A stretch of 64,000 bases of DNA from Saccharina japonica (taxonomy: Eukaryota; Sar; Phaeophyceae; Laminariales; Laminariaceae), in contig MEHQ01004020.1 in NCBI GenBank assembly GCA_008828725.1, forward strand, positions 5,001-69,000. Direction: 5' to 3'. Positions 12,145-24,714 of this stretch are shown here, piece by piece. Position numbers and translations under genes: made by a program. The notes beneath the pieces are model-generated. The model saw only the letters and a list, made by a program, of their open reading frames with translations. It did not search any database and was not told the origin of the DNA. The stretch's first letter is position 1. Each line of letters begins with the position of its first letter.

Positions 12145-12700
12145 AATCGGAACTCTGTCATTCCTGTCAGCCTCGACGCTCTCCACCCACCCGCGATCAC
12201 CTCGCCATCGATTCGGTCCGGGTCGAGCTCTACTGCCTTTCTGCCTAGGAGCCCCGTGGCCCGCCTCGCGTGAAGCCCGGTGCTCACCATGGCCCTCGTT
12301 CGCGCGCTCGACCATGTTGGTGTTCAAACTCGTAGCTCACTCTCTGTACATAGATATTTGTTCGAGAAATAAGCACCGCTTGAATTTTGTTTTACTAGTC
12401 AGAACCGACCCTTATAAATTTGGGAGGCTGGATTGTGTGGCAGGGGCAGCAACGAATTCAAAGCCGCTTCATGCTTGCCTCGTGTCTCGATGGACACACC
12501 ACGCCTAGCCACGAAAAAGGCAACCGCGTTCCTTCCGCCCCCCCCTCTACTGGCCAGCGCCCTCCCATACCCGCGATGGCTCCGGGCTCGCCCGCGCGGC
12601 CGTGCTCTGGGTACACGTACGAACACAACACCGAAAAGGCTCTCGCGAAAAACATGTAGGAAGCAAAGAAAGGCTAGAAAGTAGAGAGACGTCCGGCAAG
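12145..12700 (-). repeat. Right arm of the long inverted repeat
   Basis: Reverse-complement partner of about 10,760-11,310. The spacer between the arms is ~830 bp and holds the 11.6/11.8-kb direct repeat. The open frames on both strands here mirror those in the left arm and come from the repeat. Confidence 0.88.
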
Positions 12701-13606
12701 CAATCGAAGGAGGCGACAGCAACAACAGCAGCAGTCCAGGAAGTAGCAGCACGTACTCGTACGTACGTAGAGCGGACACAAACAAAACGCCGGCATGGAT
12801 GCGCAGCCCTTGTACGTTCAGCAGTGGCCCTTTTTTTTTTTTTCGGTCGATTTTACGTCTGAGTTTTTTATCTTGAAATTAGTGCAAAAACCGCAAACTC
12901 GCGAACTTATGGGCCGATTTCGATTCTGACCGCAGTTCTGGAGATCCATATTTTCACATCTGGGGGACTCTTTAAAAATAAAGTTACTTGATTTTAGTAT
13001 GGAGTTTTTTATCTTGAAATTAGTTGGGATAGTGTGGATATTTGACTTGATTCTAGTGTGGGTGTTATTAGACCCCGGGCGGGAAAGCCCTCCGAATACG
13101 CTGGGAACCCCTCCCCTCCCGCGGAAAGCCCGGAAAGTAGAGAGAGGTCCGGCAAGTAATCGACGGAGGCGGTGTCGAAGTGGGAGGCCTGAGAGGCCAG
13201 GGATGGGTCAACCCAGCGATTTGGGAAGAAAGACAAAAGTAAGTATGTCTATGTACCTATCATACGTACAAATAAATGTGTACGTCTTTCTTCTTCCTCA
13301 GTTTTGTTGATTTCCTGTTTTTCGTACTTCACAACTTGACGACCGAGCTGTGCTGTGCTTTCGCTTTCATACATACAAAGTACGAAGTAATATATACCAC
13401 CGTTCGTTGTTGTTGTACTACCACACATACTCACGAAGGCACAAATCACACCCACCACAGCAGGCAGCGCAGCGCCGTGCTGTGAGCCGTGTTGCTGTGC
13501 TTTCTCTTTCGATCATACAGCCTCTTTGTTGTCCTGGAGCATGGAGTTAATGTGCATCCCGAGCATGTTTTGCATGCATGTCAAGTTCGCCGTTTCTTCC
13601 CTGTGC

Positions 13607-13665
13607 ACCATGAACCTCTTACCATGAACCTCTTACCATGAACCTCTTACCATGAACCTCTTGGC
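13607..13665 (+). repeat. 14-bp tandem repeat, four copies
   Basis: The unit ACCATGAACCTCTT is repeated four times with no or minimal change. It lies between two larger repeat blocks and is not part of a gene. Confidence 0.9.
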
Positions 13666-13854
13666 ATTTTCAAGCCGGTGCTTTTTCTTGCACTATACAT
13701 CATGGGCCTCTTCTGCCCCTTTCCTTGCGCGAGCGTAGCGGGCGGCGTCAGCCGCCCGCGGAGCGGAGCCCTTGTACATACATACGGTCACATAGAACCT
13801 ATATGTACATATACGTATATACCACGAAAAACTCCGCAGTAGAGCAAACGGGCA

Positions 13855-14830
13855 GGACTGCTGTAGTTCGCGGTAGGGAAAATTACCACACGCGGCGGTC
13901 GCGGCTGGAGAACAGCCAGACACCGGGGTGTACGGGTACGTGGTTCGCACGCGCGCGGATCAGAGGCAAGCAATACACGGCGTAGCCGGGGGGCATACAG
14001 GCCTCGGCACACGTCCTTTCAAGCGGTAGAGTCGGCTAACGTCCAATTAAAAATAACGCGGTAGAGTCAAGCGACTACGGGGACGGACGCGCAGCGCGCA
14101 ATATGCAAAGTCGCGGCTAGTGATTTGGGTGGAAGCAGCGGCAGTGGTGATCGCGGCTAGCGATGCCGTCAGGGTAGTGGGGGCAAGCGTAACGGCGGCG
14201 AGCCATAAGTGTGATGCATGCGTGAGCCGGGGCGCGACACAAATCAAAGCGTATGTATTGCGTGGGGCCATATAATATCATAGCAACGATAACATACGGC
14301 GCACGTAGGCAGGGAGCCGAGCATATATCGTAATAAATTAGATATTTGAGCGTCAGCTTGCTAAAAAAGAGGAACCACGGGAGCTGGCTATTACACAGGA
14401 CAACGCCGCATCATATATCACGGACGATGCCCTTATAAATCGAGTGATAAGTGTAATGTGGGGTTTCTGTATGTTTTCGGTTTCGTACGGCTATAATAGG
14501 TATCGCTGACCTCGCCAGGGTAGGCGTCTAGCTTACGCGCGAGGGTCAGGAATTATTACAAACCTAATGTATGCGGCCGTGCGTAAAACGGGCCAGACAC
14601 GGTTGGCCACGCTGATATATGAGATTGCCGGGCGGTAGAAGTAAGGAAGGGGACGACGCGCAGTCGGAGCTTGGTAACCGCTAATAATAATATTAAATCA
14701 ATTGACTTGTTATTAAACTGAGATGGGGAGCGAAACTCCCCCAGGTTCAGCCCCATGAGGAAGCACTGGACCCCGCCCGCACGGCTGCGCCATGACCGGC
14801 CGCGCCGCCGCTTGATATTGCTGCTTGGCT
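13855..14830 (+). repeat. Segmental duplication, copy 1
   Basis: About 1 kb is repeated in the same orientation at 16,085-17,150. Shared landmarks in order are CCAGACACCGGGGTGTACGG, GAGTCAAGCGACT, TCGCGGCTAGTGATTTG, GTATCGCTGACCTCGCCAG, CTTACGCGCGAGG and CTGGACCCCGCCCG. Point differences and small indels are common, so the duplication is old. I see no gene in either copy. Confidence 0.88.
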
Positions 14831-16084
14831 CACACGGCCACATATTTAATGAGTTTAAGGGTATCCGAGCAATACACTTTCATATGCCTTTTCCCTTAGA
14901 TTATAACATTTTATTTACGGACAGGCACAATCACCAAGACGCTTGCGGACATTACACAACAAGGGCGGCATACACACAGCGCAGGCATCGGTACCGCGGG
15001 TCGTAGTACTAACGGCTGCTTCTCAGCCGCACAAATAGCGACCATAATCAGGTGGTCCGGTAACAATTATGGGTACACAGGTAAAGGGCAACACACCACA
15101 CCAGCAGCAGCACCCCCTTCGCGATACAACGCATGTTATATCACGGGTGCGAAGGGAAAACGTACGAATATAGGTTGGAGCAGCGCCACCAATATCACCA
15201 CAGCAAACGCCAAAGTAGTTGCCGCAGCAATGACGGGTATCAGTACAGAGCGAAACACCCTCTGAGGAGGGCACCCGCCAACAATACGCCGCTATCTGTG
15301 TTGAAGATTGTAGACACGACCGCGACTCTCGCATCGTCCCTTATATAACAAATACATACAACGTTGAACGTATGTCGATAGGACACCACCCGGAGTCGCT
15401 TTGCTCGTGTCTGCGTAGCCGTCGTGTTTACTTGGCGGTTGGTTTAGACTCACAGCATCGTTTCCACTAGCGTGACGAGAACAGGGCACTTGTCAGTGCT
15501 TAGCCCGTTCGGGGAAACATTAGAGGCTGAATAGGAATCGGCACCTTTATCAATTAACTTACATAAATAAATAAATAATAATAATGATAGGCAAACGATA
15601 GGTATCGAAAACCCAGCAAGCGCGTGGTAGGCTTCACGCCTTAGCTATACAGCCACAGGAAGCATACCACGACTTTCATTCGCCGAATATTGTGAGTGGC
15701 GGGTAGAGGAAGCAACACGACACAAGAAGCGAGGACGGGCCGGCATGCGCGCGCACACAAAAATGCAAAGAGATAAAAGAGCAAGCAGTATATTCATATT
15801 TTGAGCGTTCCGTCTATACGCGCGCGGTCAGTGGACGCAAGCCGATGGCTCAGACAACTCGACCAGCGCCAGGCCCTAGCACAGCCGACTCTCCCCGCCA
15901 TTACCGGCCGCGCCGCCGCTTGATACTGCTGCTGGGCTGACAACTCTCCCCGCCATATCGGCGCTCATCGGGTTACCTGGTACTTCATCTCATTCATTGG
16001 GAAAATAAATATTCACGATTTTATTATGGGCCCCGTACTACATAAAACCAAGTAAGAGTAATTTTGGCTCGTTCGTAGAAGCTG
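14831..16084. other. Unassigned spacer between the duplication copies
   Basis: Apart from the short 3'-end copy near 15,900 and a TACCTGGTA at 15,974, I see no gene, RNA or mobile element here. Frames are short and lack recognisable motifs. Confidence 0.45.
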
Positions 16085-17150
16085 GCAGTACGGGAGTCCG
16101 CCGTAGGGGAAATTGCCACACACGGCGGTTGCGGCTGCAGGACAGCCAGACACCGGGGTGTACGGGTATGTTCGTGGTTCGCACGCGCAGATCAAGAGGC
16201 AAGCAGCACCGCGCATTTGCCGTAGGGCATGTAGGCCCCGGCACACGCCCATTTCAAATAAAAGCAGTAGAAGAGTCAAGCGACTGCGAGGACGGACGCG
16301 TAGCGTGCAATACGCAAAAATCGCGGCTAGTGATTTGAGAGAAGTAGTGGCGTGGGAATCGCCGCTTGCGCTGCCGCCAGCACGTTGTACGTGGTGGGGC
16401 TCCTACCGGGGCAAGGGTAACGGCTGCGAGCCAGAAGTGTGCTACCTGTGTGAACCGGGGCGTTGCAAATTCACGATGCAAGAGATGTATATTTCGTGGG
16501 GCCAAATATTATAGCAACGATATAATACGACGCACATAAGCAGAGAGCTGGTCCACGTAGTTTAGCTCCACGGTTAACCATCCAACACCAAAAGTCGCGT
16601 TAACGGCGCCCGCGCCTCAGCCACGAGCCCGAGCATGGTAATATATCAGGCATTTGAGCGTGAGCTTGCGGGGTGGGAACCACGGGAGCTGGATATATTA
16701 CATGACAAGTCCGTACCATGTATCAATATAAAGTCAAGATATTTAGTGTGATGTGTGGTTTCTGTTTGTTGCGATTTCGTAGGGGTGTAATAGGTATCGC
16801 TGACCTCGCCAGAGTGGGCGCTTAGCTTACGCGCGAGGATCAGGAAATATTAGCAAACCCAGTGAACGCGACCGTGAGCAAAAGGTCAGACAGAGAGGTG
16901 GGGGTAGCGTTTGTCACACCGAGATATGATATTGCCGTGCGGCAGAAGTAAGGGTGTGTGACGACGCACAGTCGGAGTCGATAAACCGCTAATAATAAAT
17001 AAATTGATCAATTATTGAATTAAGATGGAAAGAGCAAAAGTCCCGGCCGCATGTTTCGCGCCGCAGGGCTAAGGAAAAACAATGTAGCGTGAAGCGCTGG
17101 ACCCCGCCCGAATTGCCGCGCCATGAACGTGTGGGCCGTAGCCGGATACT
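16085..17150 (+). repeat. Segmental duplication, copy 2
   Basis: Direct partner of 13,855-14,830. A third, partial copy of only the 3' end (GGCCGCGCCGCCGCTTGATA) lies at about 15,890-15,960, so the region has been copied more than once. Confidence 0.88.
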
Positions 17151-19190
17151 GCGGGGCTGACACTGTCTTGCCCCTCAGTTCCCCTCCCCACCCCTCTCCA
17201 CCATCCTTGACGCAAGCATGGGGCTTCGTTTATATATACGTATTCTACTATCGTTCTTATAATATGCCTAGATATGGGGATGCCAGGTGTTACTGTAACT
17301 GTTGTACTGCAGTTCCAAGCACCTTATCAGGCCCGATACACATATATAATCCGTGGCGGTAGAAGCATGATCCGCGATATCAGCAGCACCAGAGCATCAG
17401 CACCAACACCAACAGTAGAAAAGAAGCTTCCACAATTTGTTGTATGAAGAGCTCGATGACCATTTCGGTGTTGTGGATGACGATAAAATAATTATTTAAA
17501 TACTAAACCGTATTATGTACATGTTCATACCGCTAGCCTCAGCAGTAGTTGCTTCAGCATCATCAGCAGTAATTGCACGGGTATCAGTAGCATCCACAAA
17601 AGTAGTCTTTAATCAGCTCCATCAGAAGAAGCGTTAAATGTGTCGCGGCTCTTTCACAACAGAAGCCTGCACCAGCAAGCAAGCAGAAAGCTCTCAAGTA
17701 TGCCCTTTTGGTTAGGAAAAGGTATCGGATACATCATATATACTCTACCTGGTGTATATCATATATTTTGATTAGACTATTACAGATCGTCCACATGACC
17801 CTGCCCGAATTGCTTAGCGAAGGGATATTTACGACGCGCCACGTGAGACATATACGACGCGCACGCAGCATGGTGACATTGAACCGCCGCACGTCCTTCC
17901 AGGGAGGTACATGATCGCACTGCTCGCGGGTTAGGTTGCTAGCTAAACCGGGTTAAGTATATGAGGGTGAATGCAATGATGCAATGATACGGTTGCGCTC
18001 TGGAGTGAAACGTCTGTGCCTGGACGGAGGTATAGGACACGCGACTAAGCGCGCGTGCATCTTGACATCTGGCATAGGCATACCGGGTTCCGCTCCAAGT
18101 TTCGAAGCACGCGTGAGGTTGCCTCTTTTTCTACGCCTATATAATAAGTGCGACGCAGGTGTAGCATATTGGGTCTTGATATTATTATATATATATGTAT
18201 TGTATATTTTATAGGTCGTTGCTTATTTCGCTATCTTATGGTCTCGCTTCAGCCGCAGCAGCAGCGGCTAACAGCCACAGCATCAAACCATGCATCACGT
18301 GGGTATGCTCACTGCGATGTACGTGTGTGGCATCACACTGTACGCTTGAGGTTGGATGCCTACAGTAATATTTATTACCCATATGTCGCAGCATCTATAA
18401 TTATAAGCGACATGCAGCAGCAGAGCACCAGCTGCCGCTTCAGCAACGGTTACAAAAGTAAAGGACTTCTGCGGCCTCAATACAAGCAGCGCAGCAGTCA
18501 CAGCGTCAGCATCAGCATCAGCAAGACTCATTGAAAGTATTTTTGGTATCTCAAAGCCAGCAACGCGCAACTGCAATCACAGCCCAGAATAGGTCAGCGG
18601 GTGCGTATACACATACCCACATCATGGCCGGACCCCCGTAACATTAAATCACAGGTTACGTTATGCTCGTTTTACCGTGCGTGTATGCGACCCCCCCCCC
18701 CCGTGACTTCCCCATGACACTGTACACCGCGGCTATTTGGTTGCTGTAGACACTGTCGTTCCCTCGGTTTCGGTTTACGTTCAGGAGAACCGAAAATATA
18801 TAACGAGTACTACCATCCCAGGTCCTTACATACTACTCTAGGCAACGCTCGGCTAGCGCCACGGGCGGGGCCGTGATCTTACCGCTAGTATATATTTAAA
18901 ATACACCAAGACGCTGTGTATTTTTCAAGCCCGACAGGCGCACGGGAGGTACCTGGTCAGCATTTATCAGCGCGGGAAAATAAATTAATAAATTAAAATA
19001 AGTACTAAAGTTATAAATAAATAACACCGGTGCACGCTCCGTGCTCTTCAACAACTACGAACGAGCAGCAACCCAGTACCAGTACAGCCGTAACAACAGC
19101 GCGCACGTATTGACAGTAATACAACCTAAAGCACCTTGAATAGCGTCGATTTCGCAGCACCAGCAAAACGGCATCGCTAGTAGTTTGAAC
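17151..19190. other. Unassigned sequence with the inverted 75-bp repeat
   Basis: No credible coding region is visible. At 18,805-18,882 lies the reverse complement of the 8,518-8,594 repeat. A run of ten or so C residues occurs at about 18,692. Confidence 0.45.
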
Positions 19191-19199
19191 AATGCCGGC

Positions 19200-19380
19200 A
19201 GTAGCATCTAATTCAGCAACGAGTATTCCCTACCTGGTAATGTTTATGCTGCCGAGAGAGGCAGATAATTCAGCAACGACTATTCCCTACCTGGTAATGC
19301 TTATGCTGCCGAGGGAGGCAGCTAATTCAGCAACGACTATTCCCTACCTGGTGATGTGTATGCTGCCGAGGGGGGCAGCT
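19200..19380 (+). repeat. 57-bp tandem repeat, three copies, in one open frame
   Basis: The unit runs from a TAATTCAGCAACGA block through ATTCCCTACCTGGTAATG to ATGCTGCCGAGGGAGGCA. Because 57 is divisible by three, all copies stay in one frame, which opens at 19,192 and closes at 19,431 with a repeating NSATTIPYLVM...MLPREA pattern. A peptide of 79 residues is possible, but I see no splice partner, homologue or other sign of a gene. Confidence 0.85.
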
Positions 19381-19431
19381 TTCCTAGCTTGTCCAAACGT
19401 AAGTAGTACCAGGTATGCCTTACTGTGCTGA

Positions 19432-20330
19432 TGTGAGTGGGCAAATAGTTGGTTTTCACCGCACTGGTACATGCCGACGTATTATCACTTGGTGGAATAG
19501 GCATCGATGCGTCCTAGTATGGGGTTCCAGGGCAATGTATAGGGAACAATGCGTGCCAGGCGTGTTGTATACTCACACGGATGGATAGGACAAGATTGGC
19601 CTTACTGGCGTCGAATTTCACGACACTTGAGGGGTTAGCGTCTAAAGAAAGAAAACAATAAATTATACCAAGTATGTACATATTTGAAATAAATATCGCC
19701 GATATCTGCGGGCATGTTGTGAGAATACCCGTATAAACCGGGACGACTCCTCTTGACGCCGAGAAGTTCGTGTTCACCACACTCGGGTGTGTGATGAGGT
19801 GGGGCGACGCATCAACTGCAGCGAGCATACACACGTATGCGCGGTATCACGGGTTGCTTACTCTCTATAGGCGACATCCTGACGCCCAGCCGCAGGGGTA
19901 AGCACTAGCCGACGAGGGCAACGAGGTGGCGTGGTAGGGGCACCGGCGAGCGGTGCGAATGCCCGACCATCCGGCACCCCTTGAACGTAGGAGGCTCAGG
20001 GAGCAAGTCGTTGGTGGATACGACCGTTAGCGAGATCACGAAGAGCGGCAGGTAGAAGACAGAGAAAGTAGCGAATCTACACCCGGTGGACCACTTGTAC
20101 ACTGGTCAAACCGGCAAGGACGAAACAGGACCATGACTAAGCGTCCGCGGCGAGCCGTCACCGTCTGCAGCGGTTGAGTCTGCTTTATCCGCAGGCACAC
20201 CGAAGTACGCCTAACGTATACTAGCACATAAGTACGAAGCAAGTTTGGGTGAGACAACGCAGCCCCGGAAAGGTGGCCGAGGACGAACTAAGTAACGCAA
20301 GGAAGTATGGGTAGGACCACCGACCGGGGC
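19432..20330. other. Unassigned non-coding sequence
   Basis: I see no gene, RNA or repeat that I can support between the 57-bp repeat and the duplicated LINE 5' flank. Confidence 0.4.
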
Positions 20331-20806
20331 AGGAGGCCTCATCCAATCCAATACTTACATTGAATGATCGTTGGCAGCGTAAAAGAATACTGTAGTAAAA
20401 TCGTTACCCAATCAACTGAGTCCAGTTTTGGCACAAAAATATGAAACCAGATTTGGTCCGAATTACTCAGAGACTGTATGCCGGAGACGATCACTTCGTC
20501 CAAGCCTAATTCTCCTGCGAGAAGAGGATAATAGGCATAGGAAAAATACAGACCTTCCCACCCACCCTACAGGCTTAGTAGTCTTTTTCTGCTCGGTCAT
20601 TTCAATCCCAGGGATGGGCGCCGCGCTGAGAGCGCACTCAGCGCGGAGTGTATCCCGGGCGAGGCCCTCCGACCAGGGCAGGAAGCCTCATCCAATCCAA
20701 TACTTACATTGAATGATCGTTGGCAGCGTAAAAGGATACTGTAGGAAAACATTTCGCCAAGAACACTTCGGCGTCGGCATCACAGCCTTTTGGAGGACGA
20801 TGGTGT

Positions 20807-21433
20807 ATGGACCTGACGCGCTCCCGCAGGACGTTTGGGAGCTATTCCTGCAGTAAAGCCTCACGGCCCTGGAGTGGGGAATACTGCCCGGTTTGTGTGG
20901 GGATGATGTGGAGGCACCCCATTGTGGCAAGGACTATGAGAGAGTGGAGACCACGTATGGAGGAGCTACATCTCGAAGCAAGGCAGTATGGAGTTGGTCT
21001 GTTGAGGGGGGTGGGTCATGTGGCGTTACGTGCCCGAATAAAACATGAGGCAGGCAACTGGATCATCCAGACAGACGCGTCAAACACGTTCAACTTGGTC
21101 CTGTGGAAGCCCATGCTCGAGATGGTGAACACCTGCATGCGAGCACTCACGGGGTTCGTAGCCAAGTGCTATGGCGAGGGGCCCGCCTCCGTGCTCTTCC
21201 AGATGGACTCGGGAGTAAGGGCGAAGCTCGAATGCTCCCGTGGGGTGCAGCAAGGAGGCGGCATGGGGCAGGCTTTGTTCTGTCTGCCACTACGGCCGGT
21301 GCTTACGAGGGTTCGGGAGGAATTCGTGTCGAAGGGGGTCGAAGCCTACGGATACCTCGACGACATCACTATCCGGTCGACGCGATATCACCCGGGACGG
21401 TGGGAGTGGTGCCGTTTCTTGAGCGAGAGTTGA
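20807..21433 (+). pseudogene. LINE reverse transcriptase, fingers and palm fragment
   Basis: This open stretch holds the reverse-transcriptase core that copies the element's RNA into DNA at the target site. Visible are the TDASNTFN motif (residue ~90, equivalent to motif A with its catalytic Asp), the VQQG motif B and the YLDD motif C. The usual Pro-Leu after VQQG is replaced by GGMG. The fragment has no N-terminal domain and stops after motif C, while downstream residues such as HLNPGKTVALAP continue in a different frame. The ATG at the start is simply the first in frame; the true start is lost. It is best read as a dead copy. Confidence 0.85.
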
Positions 21434-22436
21434 CAGCGAGGGCGATACACCTCAACCCGGGCAAGACGGTTGCCTTGGCCCCGAAGGGACACGTTCCCAC
21501 GCCGGCAGATATACCACTTTTGGCAGGAGTCGGTGTCCGCATAGCGGACGAGGGAGGCATAAAGGCGGTTGGGGTACTCGTCTGCACTGACGAGTGTTAC
21601 GATAGAGAGCGCGATAGGGATCGTGCGCGAGAGGGGGGCGAACCAACTCGCACGAATGCTGCCACGCATGCCGGATAAATAAGCGGCCAATCCCATAGCC
21701 ACCGGCTCTATGGTGCAACGAACGGCCTATGTCGAGCGGGTGATGGATCCGACGCTGTCCCTGCCAGCTTGTCGACGGGAAGATAATGACGCAATATGGA
21801 TGCTCAGAAACCTTCTCGAGCTCCCTGGAACGGCGGAGGAACCGTTGTTTTTTTAGGAGGGGTGCATGGCGGAACGGCTCACATGCCACCCCACCAACAT
21901 GCGCAGGCTAGGTTGTCAACGGGAGCAAGAGCATTCAGGATTTCGTCGACAGAAGCGAGAAGGATGTCGGTACCGGTAAGGAGCTTGGTGGAATTGCTAC
22001 CCGCAGTCCTGGCGGGCCCCTCTGGTAGTCTGGGGGAAAAGGTGCCGAGGAACCTTCCAGGGTCAGAACTGGTGGTCAGTGTACGGCAGGGAGTGCGAAG
22101 CCTCCGAGATGAAGGCGGGGTCCCAGAAGAGGAGATGGGTAAAGTAGTGCCGCGGGGCTGGAGGGACAGGGTATTCCGCCCTGAATAGGTCAGCGCATCC
22201 GGGAACTCGAGAGGTGTTCGCACACGACGCGAAGACTACTGACTCATACAAAGACCGGACATTACTCGGAAAACAGGTCAAACCGCGCGCGGTACGAGCG
22301 GTATGTCATATCTCTGGACAGACTCCCCACCCATGCGCGCCCGCTGGAGGAGGTCGACCCTTTCGGGGAGAGCGAGACCCGCGAATGCTCAAAGGACAAA
22401 CAGCGGAGCCAGTCAGTACCAGGAGCTTCCGCGTGG

Positions 22437-23105
22437 TTGCGAGCGAGGCCGGTGGACACTCAACGCGTCGTACCAGCCCAGGAGTTCCTACACGCAGGGC
22501 GACTACATCTGGAGATCGAGGAGCACGTGGCGGCGACGTGCCCGGCCTGTGGTGCAGCGGATGCCAACACCCGAAATGCACGTTTGTGCCACCGCGCGGG
22601 CGCGCAGGTAAACCAACACCAGCCGTTGGTCCACGCGACCTCTCGCTTCCTGAAGAGAACGTCCGTCCGCCACCAAGTGGAAAGTGGTGCGCTCTTCAAC
22701 GCCGATAAGAACCTACGGATAGACATCGTTATCGAGAGGAGAGGCCTCCGGGACGCGTCGGCATTGGATTTCCAACACGAAAACATACTCATCGACGTCA
22801 CCTACGCGGACCCCCAAGCGGGGGTTCACTTGCGTGCCGGAAGCGCTGACCAAGATGGATCAGCTGCTTCAACTTCGGAGGCGCGAGAGCGCAATCACTA
22901 CGTTCGCGTTGGACATGTATTCTTCGACCAGCACAGCCACAAACTAAGCACCCTTGGGGTGGAAAGCTTTGGGCGTTTTGGGAGGCAAGGCAGTGAATTC
23001 GTCGACCAGCTGGCGACGAGTGTGGTCAGACGAACGGATGGGGGGGCAATGGCCAAGAAAGGCCTCTGCAAGGAACGCCTTCTACAGGTAATTTCAGTGA
23101 CTTGA
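22437..23105 (+). pseudogene. LINE C-terminal domain with zinc-knuckle-like and nuclease-like motifs
   Basis: About 220 codons are open. Residues ~35-52 hold CPAC and a downstream LCH, resembling a Cys/His knuckle. Residues ~94-124 hold RIDIVIE and, after a short spacer, LIDVTY; paired acidic residues at ~96 and ~120 fit a PD-(D/E)XK restriction-like endonuclease that nicks target DNA in R2/NeSL/CRE-like LINEs. The order RT, knuckle, endonuclease also fits that group. No ATG or splice acceptor clearly starts this frame; it belongs to the upstream RT through frameshifts. It stops at a TGA just after VISVT. The nuclease assignment rests on motif reading only. Confidence 0.7.
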
Positions 23106-23110
23106 CAGGT

Positions 23111-24700
23111 TTCGATTTCACGCCGAGTTCACCGGAATATGCTTGCATTACGGGACCGACAAGCGACGAGAGGCAGGAGGGAAAATGAGGGGGGGGCTGA
23201 TGTCGATGACGTGGGGTTGGCACATAGATACCGAGTAGGGGATTATAAGGGTTGGACGGAAGAAAGTTAGTAAAGGATTGAGCTTTTCTGCCTAGAGTGG
23301 GGATGGGAATGAGTGTGAGGATTTAGTACTTTGGGATTTCAGGGGTCGGTCGTTGCAAATCATCTTTAGGTGTGGGGTGTATCGATCTTTTCGTGAAGAG
23401 TGGGAACACAGTTTCTATGAATTCATCACTCGGTTATATTGTGTTGAAAGGCACAAGCACATGTCACCCTTTCAGATTTGATTGGTGGAACGTCGGTGAG
23501 GAGTCGGTAAAGGCATTCCGGTAACGAGGACTGCATTATTGGTATACGTAAGTTTGTCAAGTATTCAGGGATGATTGATAGGAATAAGAGCTGCACATCG
23601 TCAGATGCCAAATAGAATAAAAATAATAATGTGTTTTAACCAGTCATTGTGACTAGGTTATTGCCTTTTTCGCAAGGATAAGGGGTGGGTCTTTCGGTAT
23701 ACGGAATGAGAGTTGTTTGAATAGTGTTTTATTACGTGTACAACATCTCTCTGTTGGTGGGGGCAAGAGGGTTTTATGTTGTGTTTCAAAGGCGGGTGGT
23801 GGTATTGGGTTCTGACATACGTCATCTCCTTTATGGCTGGGGTGTTGATCATCTCAAAAGAGTTGTTGGAATGGTGCGATACGTTTTTTGTTGTGTTTTA
23901 AGCATGGTGGTTATGTCGACTAAACCTTATACTTCGTATGTAACGTTTTTTTCTCTCCTCACAACTAGTTATCTTCGCCCTCCTGTTCTCTCTCCCTCTC
24001 TGGTCGTACCTCAAATCCGGGGTCACTAAGTAGGCTCTTCTCCTGCCTTCCCACTACAGTACGTGCCTTGCATTTCTATCGCGATATTATTTCAGCCCTT
24101 TCTTCCCTCGTCGACTGTCGTCGTCGATTTTGTGTCTACCCATCACGCTATAACAGTAGAGTCTCGAAGTTAGTCGGTGTCTTTTGATAATAAAAATCCT
24201 CGTGCGGAGACTCCAACCATCAACCTCCATCTTGACAACCTTCGTGGCCTGCTGGACCACCGGGGCGAACGGTGAATGGTGTGTTTTATAATATGGTAAA
24301 CATTGTATCGTTGTTGTCAGCTTCTTCGGTTTGAATGAATAATGTCCTGCACATTGTCGAAAGGAAAATCAAATGATCATCAATAAGTTGTTAATAATTA
24401 ACGTTTTTTGCCACTGGCAGCCAATGTCAAGGTATTAGGTTCGATTTATTGAGCGTGCGGCGTCATCTGAAAAAACCTTCCATTTATAAAAAATAACACA
24501 GCATCTATCTATAATATTAATAGCTGTGATATCGAGGATTTCGTCGAAACTCATCTTTACACGGTGTGTGTGAACTTCGATCGTGCGTATATACTTCGTA
24601 TGCATCTGTACACAACAGCAGTACCGCACGACAGCAGTTAACAGTCTCCTAGTTTGTCTAAGTAAGGCTGTGGTGGCATATACCTGGTATTGGTGTGGGT
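23111..24700. other. Unassigned non-coding sequence
   Basis: A moderately AT-rich stretch with no convincing gene, RNA or repeat. Open frames are short and have no recognisable domains. Confidence 0.45.
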
Positions 24701-24714
24701 GGTGTCAATGATAG

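Larger units (their letters stand above)
20300..23110 (+). mobile_element. Broken LINE (non-LTR retrotransposon) with RT and PD-(D/E)XK-like C-terminus
   Basis: The reverse transcriptase lies mostly at 20,807-21,430: a TDASNTFN box with the first catalytic Asp near 21,074, GVQQGGGMGQ near 21,242, and YLDD at 21,353-21,364. A stop follows at about 21,433 and the RT thumb continues in another frame to about 21,675. From 21.7 to 22.4 kb the frame is shifted several times. The C-terminal part at 22,437-23,105 reads openly again and has a Cys-rich CPAC...LCH segment followed by RIDIVIE and LIDVTYADP, as expected for a restriction-like endonuclease. A ~55-bp stretch at 20,338-20,395 is repeated at 20,689-20,750, so the 5' flank has been duplicated. 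The element cannot encode a complete protein as it stands. Confidence 0.85.
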
